A DNA stretch of 52,808 nt from Ruminococcus sp. (lineage in GTDB: Bacteria; Bacillota; Clostridia; Oscillospirales; Ruminococcaceae): NCBI GenBank assembly GCA_017620025.1, contig JAFZRF010000052.1, forward strand, positions 1 through 52,808, read 5' to 3'. Made by a program: the position numbers and the translations under genes. Shown here in pieces: positions 41,659 to 50,045 of this stretch (position 1 is the first letter of the stretch; each line of letters opens with the position of its first letter). The notes under the pieces were generated by a model. The model was given only the letters and a program-made list of their open reading frames with translations, was not told the DNA's origin and did not search any database.

Positions 41659-42584
41659 TGTCATTTGACAGACTTATCAGCAGGATCATTGAGTTGAAAA
41701 ACCCCACAGTAGTAGGACTTGATCCGAAACTGGAGTATGTACCGGCTTTTATACAGGAGAGGTACATGGAGAAGGACGGCGGTACCCTCAAGGCAGCCGC
41801 AAAGGCTATCTTTGATTTCAATAAGGCTATCATCGACGAGATCCACGATCTTGTGCCGGCTATCAAGCCCCAGGCCGCTTACTACGAGATGTACGGCCAC
41901 CACGGCATCAAGACACTGGAGAAGACTATCCAGTATGCACAGCTCAACGGTATGTTCGTTATCACAGATGCAAAGCGCAATGATATCGGAGCTACCATGC
42001 AGGCATACGCAAGCGCACACCTCGGCAGCGTAAATGTACAGGAGAACGAGATCGCACCCTTCGGCGCTGACGCTCTCACAGTAAACGGCTACCTCGGCAC
42101 AGACGGCATCGACCCGCTTCTTGAAGAGTGCAGAAAGAATGACAAGGGCATCTACGTTCTTGTAAAGACCTCCAATCCCTCCTCCGGCGAGCTTCAGGAT
42201 TTGAAGCTTGCAGACGGCCGCACCATCTACGAGTGCATGGGTGATATGTGCGAGAAGTGGGGCGCTGATACAGCAGGAAAGTACGGCTACTCCGCAGTAG
42301 GCGCAGTAGTAGGTGCAACCTACCCCGAGATGCTCACAGAGCTCAGAAAGAGACTTCCCCACACAATGTTCCTTGTTCCCGGCTACGGCGCACAGGGCGG
42401 CGGAGCAGCAGGCCTCAAGGGCGGCTTCGACGAGAACGGCCTCGGAGCTATCGTAAATTCATCCCGTGCAGTAATGTGCGCATACAAGAAGGAAGGCTGC
42501 GATGAGCGTGAATTCGCACAGGCAGCACGCCGTGAGGTAATCCGTATGCGTGAGGATATCTGCCAGTACATAAATCTTAAGTAA
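41658..42584 (+). CDS. pyrF: Orotidine-5'-phosphate decarboxylase, long (type 2) form
   Basis: 308 residues, longer than the ~240-residue type 1 enzymes. It converts OMP to UMP. VGLDPKLEYVP at the start and the catalytic DAKRNDIGATM (Lys-x-x-Asp core, about residue 95-105) are typical of the type 2 family. LVPGYGAQGGG and FDENGLGAIVNSSRAVM form the phosphate-binding end. Coupled to pyrC by overlap. A 100-base gap with an imperfect hairpin near 42610-42640 separates it from carA. Confidence 0.95.
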   Translation: MSFDRLISRIIELKNPTVVGLDPKLEYVPAFIQERYMEKDGGTLKAAAKAIFDFNKAIIDEIHDLVPAIKPQAAYYEMYGHHGIKTLEKTIQYAQLNGMFVITDAKRNDIGATMQAYASAHLGSVNVQENEIAPFGADALTVNGYLGTDGIDPLLEECRKNDKGIYVLVKTSNPSSGELQDLKLADGRTIYECMGDMCEKWGADTAGKYGYSAVGAVVGATYPEMLTELRKRLPHTMFLVPGYGAQGGGAAGLKGGFDENGLGAIVNSSRAVMCAYKKEGCDEREFAQAARREVIRMREDICQYINLK

Positions 42585-42684
42585 TCCATAACCAGCATTT
42601 ATACGGCTCTTTCTACAATGGCGTGGAAAAGAGTCTGATACATCAGTAATACGACCTTCTACATATCACAAGGAGGAATTGTAA

Positions 42685-43791
42685 ATGTCACTTTTCAGAA
42701 ATGCAGAAAAAGCATGGCTTCTGCTTGCCGACGGCACCCTCTTCGAAGGCAAGAGCTTCGGCGCAAAGGGCACTGTAGTCGGCGAGGTAGTATTCACTAC
42801 CGGTCTTACCGGCTATCAGGAGACCCTCACCGACCCCAGCTACTACGGTCAGCTTGTAACACAGACCTTCCCGCTCATAGGCAACTACGGCGTGAACTCT
42901 CAGGACAGCGAATCCGCAAAGTCCTACGTAGGCGGCTATATCGTACGTGAGTGGTGCGAGATACCTTCAAACTTCCGCTGCGAGGGAAATATCAATGATT
43001 TCCTCAGGGAGCATAACGTAATAGGCCTCTGGGATATCGATACCCGCCGCCTGACACGTATAATCCGTGAGACAGGCGTTATGAACGGCGTTATCACCAC
43101 AGATGATCCCTCCGCAAAGAAGGAGGAGCTCCTCAAGCAGCTCTCCGCATATACCGTAAAGGATGCGGTAAGCACTGTTACCTGCACCGAGAAGCGCGAA
43201 TATGAGCCCGAGCAGAAGAAGTACCGTGTAGTTCTCTTTGATTTCGGCTACAAGCGCAATATCCGTCAGGAGCTTGTAAAGAGAGGCTGCGAGGTCATCG
43301 TAGTTCCCGCTTATACCACAGCAGAGGAGATCAAAGCACTTGCACCGGACGGCATCATGCTTTCCAACGGCCCCGGAGACCCTGCTGAGAATACAGAGAT
43401 CATCGCAAATATCCGTGAGATCGAGAAGCTCGGCATACCGATATTCGGCATCTGCCTCGGCCACCAGCTCATGGCTCTTGCCAACGGCGCAAAGACCGAG
43501 AAGCTCAAGTACGGCCACAGAGGTGCAAACCAGCCTGTTATCGACCTCGAGAGCGGACTCACCTACGTTACCAGCCAGAACCACGGCTATGCCGTAATAG
43601 GCGACACGATACCCGAAGAAGCCGGAAAGGTTTCTCATATCAACGCCAACGACAAGACCTGTGAGGGCATACGCTATACTGCATTCAACGCATTTACGGT
43701 ACAGTTCCACCCGGAGGCCCACGGCGGCCCGCTGGATACGTCGTATCTGTTTGATGAGTTTATCAGCAGAATGAATAAGGGGGTTGAGTGA
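42685..43791 (+). CDS. carA: Carbamoyl-phosphate synthase small subunit
   Basis: 368 residues. It hydrolyses glutamine and channels ammonia to CarB. An N-terminal CPSase_sm domain (about 1-140) begins AWLLLADGTLFEGKSFG. A class I glutamine amidotransferase domain (about 175-365) has nucleophile Cys in IFGICLGHQLMALA and the His/Glu pair in VQFHPEAHGGP. AAGGAGG precedes the ATG. The carB start follows directly. Because it sits in the PyrR operon, it mainly feeds pyrimidine synthesis. Confidence 0.97.
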   Translation: MSLFRNAEKAWLLLADGTLFEGKSFGAKGTVVGEVVFTTGLTGYQETLTDPSYYGQLVTQTFPLIGNYGVNSQDSESAKSYVGGYIVREWCEIPSNFRCEGNINDFLREHNVIGLWDIDTRRLTRIIRETGVMNGVITTDDPSAKKEELLKQLSAYTVKDAVSTVTCTEKREYEPEQKKYRVVLFDFGYKRNIRQELVKRGCEVIVVPAYTTAEEIKALAPDGIMLSNGPGDPAENTEIIANIREIEKLGIPIFGICLGHQLMALANGAKTEKLKYGHRGANQPVIDLESGLTYVTSQNHGYAVIGDTIPEEAGKVSHINANDKTCEGIRYTAFNAFTVQFHPEAHGGPLDTSYLFDEFISRMNKGVE

Positions 43792-43792
43792 T

Positions 43793-46700
43793 ATGCCGCT
43801 GAGAAAGGATATTAAGAAAGTACTTGTAATCGGTTCCGGTCCTATCGTTATCGGACAGGCAGCCGAATTTGACTACGCAGGAACACAGGCCTGCCGTGCT
43901 CTTAAGCAGGAGGGACTCGAGGTTGTTCTCGTAAACTCCAACCCTGCTACTATCATGACCGACAAGGCCATGGCAGACAAGGTTTATATCGAGCCGCTCA
44001 CACTTGATGTAGTAAAGCGCATTATCGAAATGGAGAAGCCCGACAGCCTCCTTTCCACACTCGGAGGACAGACCGGACTTACTCTCTCCATGCAGCTTGC
44101 AGAGGAAGGCTTCCTCGACGCTCATAACGTAAAGCTGCTTGGTGCAGATCCCCTGACCATCCATAAGGCCGAGGACAGACAGGCCTTCAAGGACACAATG
44201 GAAAAGATAGGCGAGCCCTGTATCCCCTCAAAGGTCGTAGAGACAGTTGAGGACGCAATGGATTTCGCCAAGGTTATAAGCTACCCCGTTATCGTTCGTC
44301 CCGCCTTCACGCTCGGCGGTACAGGCGGCGGTATCGCAAACAACGAAGAGGAACTCCACGAGATAGCAACCAACGGACTCCGCCTTTCACCTATCACACA
44401 GATCCTTGTTGAAAAGTGTATCAGCGGCTGGAAGGAGATAGAGTTCGAGGTAATCCGTGATGCAAAGGGCAATGTTATCACCGTCTGCTCCATGGAGAAC
44501 TTCGATCCCGTCGGCGTACACACCGGCGACAGTATCGTTATCGCACCGGCTGTAACTCTCAGCGACCGTGAGTATCAGATGCTCCGTACCGCTGCTATCA
44601 ATATCATCAAGGAGCTGAAGGTAGAAGGAGGCTGCAACTGCCAGTTCGCACTTCACCCCACAAGCTTCGAGTATGCAGTTATCGAGGTAAACCCGAGAGT
44701 ATCACGTTCATCGGCACTTGCCTCAAAGGCTACAGGATACCCGATAGCCAAGACAGCTGCAAAGATCGCAGTAGGCTATACCCTTGACGAGATCATCAAC
44801 CAGGTAACAGGCAAGACCTACGCCTGCTTCGAGCCTGCACTCGACTATGTTGTAATCAAGTTCCCCAAGTGGGCATTCGATAAATTCGTATACGCAAAGC
44901 GTACCCTCGGTACACAGATGAAGGCTACCGGCGAGGTAATGGCTATCGGCACCAGCTTCGAGCAGGCTATGATGAAGGCAGTTCGCTCCATCGAGCTCGG
45001 TATGGATACCATGAACCTCAAGAAGCTTGCAAAGCTTTCTGACGAGGAGATAAGAGAGAAGCTTCATGTCATCGACGACGAGCGTTCTTTCGTTGTATTC
45101 GAGGCTCTCAAGCGCGGAGTCACACCCGAGGAGATCCATGAGATCACCATGATCGATAACTGGTTCCTCTACAAGCTGCTCAATCTCGTTGAGCTGGAGC
45201 GCTGGCTCGCAGACGGCGAACTGACAGAGGACAAGTACCGCACAGCCAAGAAGTACGGCTACCTCGACTCAACTATCGAGCGTATTTCCGGACAGAAATG
45301 TCCTATGCACCAGAGTGCCGTATTCAAGATGGTTGATACCTGTGCCGGTGAGTTCAAGGCCGAGACTCCCTACTTCTACTCCACCTACGACGAGGAGAAC
45401 GAAGCAGCAGAGTTCATCGAACATCAGAATTCCGGCAAGAAAAAGGTGCTGGTATTCGGAAGCGGACCTATCCGTATCGGACAGGGCATCGAGTTCGACT
45501 ACTGTTCCGTACACTGCGTATGGAGCCTGAAGAAGCTCGGCTATGAAGCAGTTATCTGCAACAACAACCCCGAGACTGTATCCACCGACTTCGATACCGG
45601 CGACCGCCTCTACTTCGACCCCCTGACCAGGGAGGACGTAGCCGACATCATAGAGACCGAGAAGCCCTACGGCGTTGTCGTACAGTTCGGCGGACAGACT
45701 GCTATCAAGCTGACACGCTACCTCTCCGATATGGGAGTAAACATACTCGGCACCTCCGCTGATATGATAGACGCAGCCGAGGACAGAGAGCGCTTCGACG
45801 AGGTACTTGAGAAGTGCGGCATCCCACGTCCGGCAGGCCATACAGTAATGACCACCGAGGAGGCTATCGCAGCCGCTGAGGACCTTGGCTATCCCGTACT
45901 CCTCCGTCCCTCCTATGTACTCGGCGGACAGAACATGATAATCGCCCACTCCAAGGCAGACGTAATCGAGTACATGGGCATCATCACCAGCCACATGATA
46001 GAGAACCCTGTTCTCATTGACAAGTACATGATGGGTACTGAGGTCGAGGTTGATGCTATCTGTGACGGTGAGGACTTCCTCATCCCCGGAATCATGGAGC
46101 ATATCGAGCGAGCCGGTGTACACTCCGGAGACTCCATCTCCATCTACCCCGCACAGCACCTTTCCGAACGCATCAAGCGCATCATCGTTGAGTATACACG
46201 TCTCCTCTCCAAGGAACTCAACGTAATCGGCCTTGTAAATATCCAGTACGTTGTTTACAACCATGAGGTATACGTTATCGAGGTAAATCCCCGTTCATCA
46301 CGTACAGTGCCCTATATCAGCAAGGTAACGGGCATCCCCATGGTAGATATCGCAACACGCATCATGTTCGGCGAGAAGCTTAAAGACATGGGCTATCCCA
46401 GCGGACTCTACCCGGCAGGCGACTATGTAGCAGTAAAGGTACCCGTATTCAGCTTTGAGAAGCTGACTGATGTTGATACCATGCTCGGACCTGAGATGAA
46501 GTCAACAGGTGAGTGCCTCGGCATCGGACGCAACCTGCAGGACGCTCTCCTCAAGGGACTTACCGCAGCAGGCTTTGACCTCAAGCGCGAGGGCGGAGTG
46601 CTGATATCGGTACGTGATACCGACAAGCAGGAGATACTCCCGATAGCGGACAAGTTTGAGCGTATGGGCTTTGAACTCTATGCTACGTCCGGTACACAGA

Positions 46701-46984
46701 GCGTGCTCCACAGGAACATGATCGCCGCACATCTTGTAAGAAAGATCTCAGACGGTGAGCCTAACGCAGTGACACTCCTTGAGAGCGGAAAGATACACTA
46801 TGTCATCTCGACCTCCGCAAAGGGCAGACTTCCCGAGCGCGACAGCGTAAAGATGCGCCGCAAGTCCATCGAGCGCTCTATCTGCAGCCTTACAGCTATA
46901 GATACCGCCAAGGCTCTTGTAAAGGTGCTTGAATCCGGCAGGACTATCAATGACGTCGAGCTCGTGGATATAACAAAGATATAA
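43793..46984 (+). CDS. carB: Carbamoyl-phosphate synthase large subunit
   Basis: 1063 residues from the ATG at 43793 (AAGGGGG nine bases before); an in-frame TTG at 43784 is rejected. Two homologous halves each hold an ATP-grasp domain. The first opens VLVIGSGPIVIGQAAEFDYAG and has RPAFTLGGTGGG; the second opens VLVFGSGPIRIGQGIEFDY and has RPSYVLGGQNM. They phosphorylate bicarbonate and carbamate. The C-terminal MGS-like allosteric domain (about 930-1063) binds UMP or ornithine in relatives. Full length, last gene of the pyr operon in the window; palindromic repeats follow. Confidence 0.97.
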   Translation: MPLRKDIKKVLVIGSGPIVIGQAAEFDYAGTQACRALKQEGLEVVLVNSNPATIMTDKAMADKVYIEPLTLDVVKRIIEMEKPDSLLSTLGGQTGLTLSMQLAEEGFLDAHNVKLLGADPLTIHKAEDRQAFKDTMEKIGEPCIPSKVVETVEDAMDFAKVISYPVIVRPAFTLGGTGGGIANNEEELHEIATNGLRLSPITQILVEKCISGWKEIEFEVIRDAKGNVITVCSMENFDPVGVHTGDSIVIAPAVTLSDREYQMLRTAAINIIKELKVEGGCNCQFALHPTSFEYAVIEVNPRVSRSSALASKATGYPIAKTAAKIAVGYTLDEIINQVTGKTYACFEPALDYVVIKFPKWAFDKFVYAKRTLGTQMKATGEVMAIGTSFEQAMMKAVRSIELGMDTMNLKKLAKLSDEEIREKLHVIDDERSFVVFEALKRGVTPEEIHEITMIDNWFLYKLLNLVELERWLADGELTEDKYRTAKKYGYLDSTIERISGQKCPMHQSAVFKMVDTCAGEFKAETPYFYSTYDEENEAAEFIEHQNSGKKKVLVFGSGPIRIGQGIEFDYCSVHCVWSLKKLGYEAVICNNNPETVSTDFDTGDRLYFDPLTREDVADIIETEKPYGVVVQFGGQTAIKLTRYLSDMGVNILGTSADMIDAAEDRERFDEVLEKCGIPRPAGHTVMTTEEAIAAAEDLGYPVLLRPSYVLGGQNMIIAHSKADVIEYMGIITSHMIENPVLIDKYMMGTEVEVDAICDGEDFLIPGIMEHIERAGVHSGDSISIYPAQHLSERIKRIIVEYTRLLSKELNVIGLVNIQYVVYNHEVYVIEVNPRSSRTVPYISKVTGIPMVDIATRIMFGEKLKDMGYPSGLYPAGDYVAVKVPVFSFEKLTDVDTMLGPEMKSTGECLGIGRNLQDALLKGLTAAGFDLKREGGVLISVRDTDKQEILPIADKFERMGFELYATSGTQSVLHRNMIAAHLVRKISDGEPNAVTLLESGKIHYVISTSAKGRLPERDSVKMRRKSIERSICSLTAIDTAKALVKVLESGRTINDVELVDITKI

Positions 46985-47029
46985 CAGCCGCAGCACTTGC
47001 TTTTCTATGGCATTTTTGACGGATTTATA

Positions 47030-47190
47030 TTGAGGGCTCTGCCCTCAAACACCCGCCAAAGGGACTCATCCCTTTGGAATCCCACTGCAAAATACCCTCT
47101 CCCCATTCATGGGGAGAGGGTATTTTGAAATGAGAGTCCAGAGAGGCGGAGCCTCTTTGGCAGGGGTGTGGGGGCAGCGCCCCCGCTGTC
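47030..47190. repeat. Cluster of intergenic palindromes after carB
   Basis: Five inverted repeats in a row: 47030-47048 (ttgagggc / gccctcaa), 47056-47077 (ccaaaggga / tccctttgg), 47089-47126 (16-base perfect arms, probably also the pyr operon terminator), 47138-47160 (ccagagaggc / gcctctttgg) and 47170-47184 (gggggc / gccccc). The fourth resembles the one at 27682-27700, including the preceding agt and following cagggg. The rest of 46985-47303 holds only the tRNA promoter. Confidence 0.75.
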
Positions 47191-47250
47191 AATCCGACAG
47201 AGGTGCCACAGAGAGTAAGCGCTGTAACTGTATACGTTTGCTTATGCCAC

Positions 47251-47279
47251 TTGACAAAACTCTTACGCCGTGATATAAT
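47251..47279 (+). promoter_or_regulatory. Promoter of tRNA-Leu
   Basis: TTGACA (47251-47256), 17-base spacer, TATAAT (47274-47279), 24 bases before the tRNA: perfect consensus. Confidence 0.85.
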
Positions 47280-47303
47280 AATTAAGTTGTTTGTACAAAA
47301 CAA

Positions 47304-47390
47304 GCCGGCGTGATGGAATTGGCAGACGTGCGAGACTCAAAATCTCGTGTCCGCGAGGACGTGCGGGTTCGACCCCCGCCGCCGGCACCA
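47304..47390 (+). tRNA. tRNA-Leu (anticodon CAA)
   Basis: 87 bases including an encoded CCA. The acceptor stem gccggcg pairs with cgccggc; the anticodon stem cgaga / tctcg encloses the loop ctcaaaa, giving CAA, which reads UUG. The long class II variable arm (tgtccgcgaggacg) and the T-arm gcgggttcgacccccgc are intact. Its 3' end is the apparent integration site of the mobile element. Confidence 0.95.
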
Positions 47391-47406
47391 TTGTGATCGC
47401 AGGTTC
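47370..47406. mobile_element. Probable left attachment site (attL) of the integrated element
   Basis: The integrase stop codon lies 16 bases past the tRNA-Leu CCA end, and int and xis read toward the tRNA, the usual arrangement for elements that integrate at a tRNA 3' end. The second att copy would lie beyond the right edge of the window, so the core sequence cannot be defined here. Confidence 0.6.
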
Positions 47407-47429
47407 TTACACGGAGCCTGCGATTTTTT
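47396..47429 (+). terminator. Rightward terminator of tRNA-Leu overlapping the integrase 3' end
   Basis: atcgcagg (47396-47403) pairs with cctgcgat (47417-47424), followed by a T-run (47424-47429) on the plus strand. It contains the integrase stop codon. Confidence 0.7.
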
Positions 47430-48696
47430 CGTTTTCTTCATCGTCATCGTCGCCGAGGACTCTTGCGATGGTCTCCGCCGAAGAAATCCTTGACGAGTAA
47501 TCGAGATGGCTGTAAAAATTCGCTGTTACGTTAAATGTTGAGTGTCCGAGCCAATCCTGGATGGCTTTCATGGACTCTCCGTTTGCAAGCAAAAGACTGG
47601 CACAACTGTGTCGCAGATCATGGAACCGCAGTTTCCTGAGACCATATTTCTTAATCATGATCTTGAAATGGTCGCTGACGTAGTTCGGCGTGATCAGCTT
47701 TCCGAATGCGTCACGGCACACAAAGCCCTCATAGGTTCTGTCAAAGTCAGACCTCAGAAGATTGGAGTACATTTCCTCTTTCTGCTGCTGATCTCTGAGC
47801 ATCCGCTCAATGTGCGGAATCAGAGGGAGCGTTCTCACACTTGCTTCTGTTTTCAGCGTATTGTCCACGATAATCTCCTCATGACCTGAGCCGTTCCGGC
47901 TTGTAACCTTGCGGCAAATTTTGATCGTCTTATTCTCAAAGTCGATCGCATCCCACTTCAGACCGATGACTTCGCTTCTGCGGAGTCCGTAGTAGGCTGC
48001 AATATGAACGACAAGCTCCATTCTGTCACCCTTGAACACCTCAAGCAGCTTGTTCAGTTCTTCCTTGCTGTAAAAACACGCTTTGTATTTTTCCAGTTTC
48101 GGCAGTTCTACCTTGTCGGCAGGATTGGAACTGAGCATATCCATCTTAACGGCATATTTCAATGCCTTGTGGATATTGGCATGATAATGCTTGATTGTAT
48201 TGCCTGTCAGACCGCTGTTATACAAATCATTGTAAAACTGCTGAATCTGCAAAGGCGTGATCTCACATAAGAGCAGATCAGGGTATTTATCGTTGAAATA
48301 GGTGCAGATCTTCTGAATATAGCTAATATAGCCACAATACGTTGTATATGCTATCGTAGGCTTTACGGTTTCGAGCCAATGGTTCAGAAAGTCTGCAAAC
48401 AGACAATTCCCTGCTCTTATCACAACGCCTTCTGCGAGCGCCTCAGCACTCACGACCGTGCGGTCTGCTCTCTTATGCTTGGCTTTGGTTGCCTTGCCGG
48501 AGAGAAAGTCCTCGTAGAATGCACCGACGATCTCCTCGACCTTTGCTGCCAGTGCTTTCTTGGTACACTTCTCGCCCAAACCTGTACTTACCCATTTGCG
48601 CCTGCGTTCGCCGTTATCGTCCTTGAAATCAAAGACCACATACTGTTTTCCGTTTTTGCTTGTAATGATGTACTTAAAAGGCAGACTTGCTTTCAT
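47407..48696 (-). CDS. int: Tyrosine site-specific integrase
   Basis: 429 residues. It has an N-terminal arm-DNA-binding region (about 10-60, YVVFDFKDDNGERRRKW), a SAM-like core-binding domain (about 85-175) and a C-terminal catalytic domain (about 190-415). The catalytic set is visible: Arg in YGLRRSEVIGLKW, HDLRHSCASLLL (His-x-x-Arg), WLGHSTFNVT (second His) and the nucleophile Tyr in NFYSHLDY. It excises and inserts the element at tRNA-Leu. GGAGG lies ahead of the ATG. The promoter at 48750-48778 sits between it and xis. Confidence 0.95.
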   Translation of the reverse strand: MKASLPFKYIITSKNGKQYVVFDFKDDNGERRRKWVSTGLGEKCTKKALAAKVEEIVGAFYEDFLSGKATKAKHKRADRTVVSAEALAEGVVIRAGNCLFADFLNHWLETVKPTIAYTTYCGYISYIQKICTYFNDKYPDLLLCEITPLQIQQFYNDLYNSGLTGNTIKHYHANIHKALKYAVKMDMLSSNPADKVELPKLEKYKACFYSKEELNKLLEVFKGDRMELVVHIAAYYGLRRSEVIGLKWDAIDFENKTIKICRKVTSRNGSGHEEIIVDNTLKTEASVRTLPLIPHIERMLRDQQQKEEMYSNLLRSDFDRTYEGFVCRDAFGKLITPNYVSDHFKIMIKKYGLRKLRFHDLRHSCASLLLANGESMKAIQDWLGHSTFNVTANFYSHLDYSSRISSAETIARVLGDDDDEENEKIAGSV

Positions 48697-48749
48697 TTGA
48701 TATACCTCCTATGCTGAAAGCGGTAGAAAAGTCTGCTGTTGACTACTTC

Positions 48750-48778
48750 ATTGTAGCGCAGTCTGACGGCAAATGCAA
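48750..48778 (-). promoter_or_regulatory. Promoter of the integrase gene
   Basis: Minus strand TTGCAT (48773-48778), 17-base spacer, TACAAT (48750-48755). Confidence 0.65.
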
Positions 48779-48830
48779 GGGATTTCTACCAACTTTATGA
48801 TTTTTCGGCGCAATGGATATTTCTACCCGC

Positions 48831-49052
48831 TCAGATTTGTGCGCCTTGCAGGATGTAATCTATCACAAAGAGCTTTGCGACCTTGATCGTCCTGTTATCA
48901 GGGATGCAAGGAAGCTTATTCTCCTGAACAAGCTGCCGTACCCTTTTCGGGCTGATGCCAAGCATCTGGCTGATGTCCTTTACCCCGACCACTTCGGGAT
49001 AGTCTCTGTACATTGTCTTGTAAGCCTGGCTGATCGTTATATTTCTATCCAT
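48831..49052 (-). CDS. xis: Excisionase-like small helix-turn-helix protein
   Basis: 73 residues from the ATG at 49052, which has an AAAGGAG site; an upstream in-frame start at 49100 lacks one. VGVKDISQMLGISPKRVRQLVQENKLPCIPDNRTIKV is a MerR/excisionase-type winged helix-turn-helix (about residues 23-60). It sits directly upstream of int and reads the same way, as in Tn916-like elements, where Xis bends DNA near the att site to direct excision. A regulator of int is the alternative role. Confidence 0.85.
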   Translation of the reverse strand: MDRNITISQAYKTMYRDYPEVVGVKDISQMLGISPKRVRQLVQENKLPCIPDNRTIKVAKLFVIDYILQGAQI

Positions 49053-49201
49053 AGTGATTCTCCTTTCGGAGCGGAAGAATTCGGAAAACAAACGAATCAT
49101 GCTTCATATTCTGTTGTCAAGATGCTTTTATAAGCAACCGCTCTCATGATAAGAGTGATTGCCGCCAAACATAAGCCAGTTTATGTGGCTTTCTGTTGGT
49201 T

Positions 49202-49257
49202 TCTGTATACAGTATAGCGCAGAATGCAGCGGTTGTCTATTCGATGAAACTACAAAG
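49202..49257 (-). promoter_or_regulatory. Promoter/palindrome block, copy 1 (xis promoter)
   Basis: On the minus strand TAGACA (49234-49239), 17-base spacer, TATACT (49211-49216), with the palindrome ctgtatacag (49203-49212) overlapping the -10 and start. It is 50/56 identical to copy 2 at 49473-49528 and lies about 150 bases upstream of the excisionase ATG. Confidence 0.75.
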
Positions 49258-49472
49258 TTTTTCGGACGGTAGACGGAAGTCTTTTGTGGTTCGTCCCGTT
49301 TTAGTCCGTTAAAGTCCGTTTTTATCCTTCTGTTTTTTTCCTAACAACGCATCTACGCAGTTTCCTGATTTTTCCTTATTTGTGCATAATGATGAAACAC
49401 ACGCATTTTGGTAGAACGAAAAATCATAAAAAAACGTATTTGTCACCGGCGAACAGTTGATTTCAGCCGGCA

Positions 49473-49528
49473 TCTGTATACAGTATAGCGCAGAAAGCTA
49501 TGCTTGTCTATTCGATGAACCTACAAAG
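49473..49528 (-). promoter_or_regulatory. Promoter/palindrome block, copy 2
   Basis: Same layout as copy 1: TAGACA (49505-49510), 17-base spacer, TATACT (49482-49487), palindrome ctgtatacag (49474-49483). The differences are almost all in the promoter spacer; the -35, -10, palindrome and upstream flank are kept. No gene lies between the two copies. Confidence 0.7.
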
Positions 49529-50011
49529 ATTTTACCGGTGGTAGCAAAAGTCCCTTTGGTGATATGGCATCTCTCGGTATCTCGTCGCATAGACAGGTAT
49601 TCTGTGTACGCAGCAAATCTGGAATATACGGTTTTACGTTGTTTTAACCGCTTGTGGAATATGACGGATAATGAAAAATGGTTAGATAAAAGTTTTTTGA
49701 AACTGAAAAGTGCTGAGTTTTCGGGAGCGATACGAATCATGATTGCCACAGGCGGTGAAGTGATCTGCAACTTTCTGTGCCTATCTATATTATGAACTAT
49801 ATTTCGGAGAAAATCAAGTTTTCGCCGTTCCCGAACGGGAATGCTCAATCACTTGAAAACAACGCATTTTCGCGCTAATTATACAGAGTACAGTCTTGCG
49901 TTATTTCAGCGATTGCGTCCAAGACACGCAATCAGGCGTTTTCTCTATCCCGTGCGATTTTTCGAGTGCGGCAACTTTACACCAAAATTTCATCTGTTTA
50001 TCACATAATAT

Positions 50012-50042
50012 AACAGCGCCGAGTTTTCATGCTCGGCGCTGT
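50012..50042 (-). terminator. Strong hairpin after the antiporter gene
   Basis: aacagcgccgag (50012-50023) pairs perfectly with ctcggcgctgtt (50031-50042), eight-base loop. The following minus-strand tract is only moderately T-rich (atattatg). Confidence 0.75.
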
Positions 50043-50045
50043 TCA

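Larger units (their letters stand above)
49053..50010. other. About 0.95 kb without a convincing gene
   Basis: Open frames on both strands here (for example 49457-49795 plus, 49498-49848 minus) run across the duplicated promoter region and lack ribosome sites and codon bias. What I can see is the duplicated 56-base promoter block, two tandem agtccgtt units near 49301-49318, A/T-rich tracts, and an inverted 14-base match (49417-49430) to 48794-48807. This region probably holds integrase/excisionase binding sites and regulation. Confidence 0.6.

Noticed and set aside
42585-42684. Possible attenuator before carA
   Set aside because: Only an imperfect hairpin without T-run; the operon already has the PyrR site before pyrR.
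45269-46264. Long minus-strand open frame (331 codons) opposite carB
   Set aside because: Shadow of a highly biased coding sequence; no domain and no ribosome site.
49202-49528. Duplicated block as att-site direct repeats
   Set aside because: The blocks carry promoter elements, are 271 bases apart inside the element and do not resemble the tRNA 3' end.
49457-49848. Overlapping open frames on both strands in the element's non-coding stretch
   Set aside because: They cross the duplicated promoter block, lack ribosome sites and domains, and show no codon bias.
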